Of a stretch of DNA of 64,000 nucleotides, positions 62,301-64,000 are shown piece after piece; position 1 is the first letter of the stretch; every line of letters starts with the position of its first letter. The notes beneath the pieces are model-generated. The model had not been told where the DNA came from and made no database searches. It saw nothing but the letters and a program-made list of their open reading frames with translations. The position numbers and the translations under genes were made by a program. This stretch comes from Casuarius casuarius (taxonomy: Eukaryota > Chordata > Aves > Casuariiformes > Casuariidae). Where the stretch lies: NCBI GenBank assembly GCA_003342895.1, contig PTFA01000011.1, forward strand, positions 4,229,988 through 4,293,987. Direction: 5' to 3'.

Positions 62301-64000
62301 GCTTTCAGGTGGATTTAAGTGTAAGCACGATGGGTAAAGCTGCTCCCATTCAGGAGCAGTGAAAAAAAATGCAGCCAGTGCACAACTTGGGCTGTAACAA
62401 GAGCATTGGCAATACTCTCTTTAGAGGCCACTAGCGGCCAGGTGCAACAGAAAGCTGAATTAGGGAGGGGGTTTCAAGACAGGAATAGGTAACCCAGTCC
62501 CGGATATGTTCCAGGCCTGCCCCAAGGCGGTTCAGGGGTTACCTTACTGCCAAACCACAGTGGGGAGTGTCCTCCTGGGAAAGGGGCACATGAGGTGGCA
62601 AAGGGCTATTTCTCGAGTGGATGGCTGACTCCATCACAGTGGAGCCAGGGAAGGGATCAGGGCAAGGCTTAGCTAGCTGGTGCCGTGACTCTCCCTCCCT
62701 TCATTTTGTTAATAGGGGCTTTGATTGCCAAGATGTTACACGTTTTGTTGGGAAGGCATCCTGTCCATCCCAGCATGTCTGGAGTGAGGAGGAGGAGGAG
62801 GCACTTAAGGAAGAGAATGAAAGCTTAAGTTGGTCAGATGGGTCAGCCTTAAAAAAGAACATCTACTCTTTGAACATATGTATTTATGCAGAGATGATGG
62901 GAAAGGGGGCTAAGGGGAGGTGACCTCTCATCCTTCTCCAGGTCTGCATTTTAGTATGGTCTGCTCTCTGGGACAGGGGCTGCGTGGGGCTGGAACATGC
63001 CAGAGGGCAGGTGCCCACGGCTTTCGCTCTGCAGGGGTGCTTGCCCCACAGCAACAGCCCTATGTAGAAAAGGAGAAGGAGAAATATTTATGATGTGGTG
63101 GGTGGCAAATGGAGGAAAATTGCCTGGCAAATGCTTGGCGATTTCTTGTCATTTGAAGCTGCTCAGGTCAGGCAGGGATGGGAGAAGGCAGTCAGAGTAC
63201 AGCAGAATTTTCTGCTTATGTTAGATGGTTTTACAAGCAAGCCTGAGGTCCCAACTACTTCTCATCCTTCTTGCCTCGCTATTTCTTCCTCAACCCTTTT
63301 CTTTGTGAGGAGACCAGAATTAGATGTAGGGCTTATCGTGTCTTGCCTTTAGGAGCAGTAGATTTATAGGGAGAAGATTCCTCATGCTGGAAAAGGTAAC
63401 CACATCCAAATATCAAAATAAGAAGCTCTGTTCTTGCAAGTCATGGCCAGGGTGAGGCCTAAGAGAGCTGGCAGTCTGGAGCGCGAAAAGCGTGGAGAAG
63501 AAAGGTTGGCTTTTGGAGGCAGCAAGGGCCTTCTGTCTTCTTGCCACACATTTTGCATGGCTCATATTCTGGTATAAAATAGCAGTGATCAGCCCTTGAA
63601 GCCCAAAATCCTGTGCTCGTTATTGAAGATCAGCATACACAGCATTTAACAAAATATGAGGATGATTGTGCTGCATTGCCAGTGATGAGGTGGTGGAGCA
63701 GCTCAAGGGCTCCCTGGGAGCTCCCGGGGAAGGAGGACGGTCTCTGCGGTTCACTTCGTCCTTGTCCTTGGCCAAGCCCAGGCAAAACCCCCCATCAGCA
63801 GTGAGGGAAGGCTTTCTCGCAAAGATGTTTACCCATGGGGACTGGAATTAAGATATAGTGCTCCACGACTCATTTACCACACTCCACTAAACAGCCTTTG
63901 CTTGGGAATAAGTCTCACTCGCTACAGTTTTGTGTTTGGATAATTAATTGCTTTAATAAGGAGCTTAATTAAAGGTGCAGAAGCAGGATAAACAGCAGAA

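Larger units (their letters stand above)
47721..64000. other. Distal non-coding interval, no supported gene
   Basis: About 16 kb without a convincing exon on either strand. It holds two perfect hairpins (49013-49038, 59280-59303), small tandem duplications (53731-53766, 57679-57708) and a polypurine tract near 51740-51770. A weak Ig-like minus-strand frame lies near 61520-61660. The end of the window (63930-64000) is AT-rich with TAATTAATT-type motifs. Confidence 0.5.

Overview
The window is vertebrate nuclear DNA with one recognisable protein-coding gene, a complete nine-coding-exon orthologue of CD101 (IGSF2, EWI-101). It is on the + strand, with its start codon at 11732 and stop codon at 31806-31808. 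The gene has long GT-AG introns. The only interspersed repeats I can identify are old, diverged CR1 LINE fragments that follow sauropsid-type CR1 consensus sequences as I remember them. I see no L1, Alu/B1-like or MIR elements. This points to a sauropsid: most likely a bird, because repeats are sparse, though a crocodilian or turtle is not excluded. About 46 isolated single N bases lie between 2.1 and 58.9 kb and look like masked ambiguous or heterozygous positions.

Layout. 1 to about 11.6 kb is intergenic with no exon I can support. 11.6-11.78 kb holds a candidate promoter, with two PU.1-type cores and an AT-rich box, and the signal-peptide exon. 13.0-29.5 kb holds seven exons, each coding one V-type immunoglobulin domain. 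31.6 kb holds the exon for the transmembrane segment and short tail, followed by a 3' UTR of up to about 1.7 kb. 33.5-34.7 kb is a minus-strand CR1 copy. From 34.7 kb to the end (about 29 kb) there is no convincing gene. That stretch holds two more CR1 fragments, a TG/CG repeat able to form Z-DNA, a 47-base poly-G run, a C-run/G-run inverted repeat, two perfect short hairpins and several small tandem duplications.

How the gene reads. Spliced in silico, the exons give 1004 residues (human CD101 has about 1021). Every intron is phase 1 and every Ig exon length is a multiple of three. The protein has a signal peptide, seven Ig V-like domains (the second carries the EWI motif of the family), one membrane helix and a 27-residue basic tail. 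In mammals CD101 is an inhibitory or regulatory surface protein of myeloid cells and T cells. Its human neighbours are PTGFRN and TTF2; neither is visible here.

The most interesting signals are in and near the gene: the CpG-rich first Ig exon, which resembles IGSF3 more than human CD101; the divergent short tail; and the long downstream interval without TTF2. No wholly novel biological system is evident.
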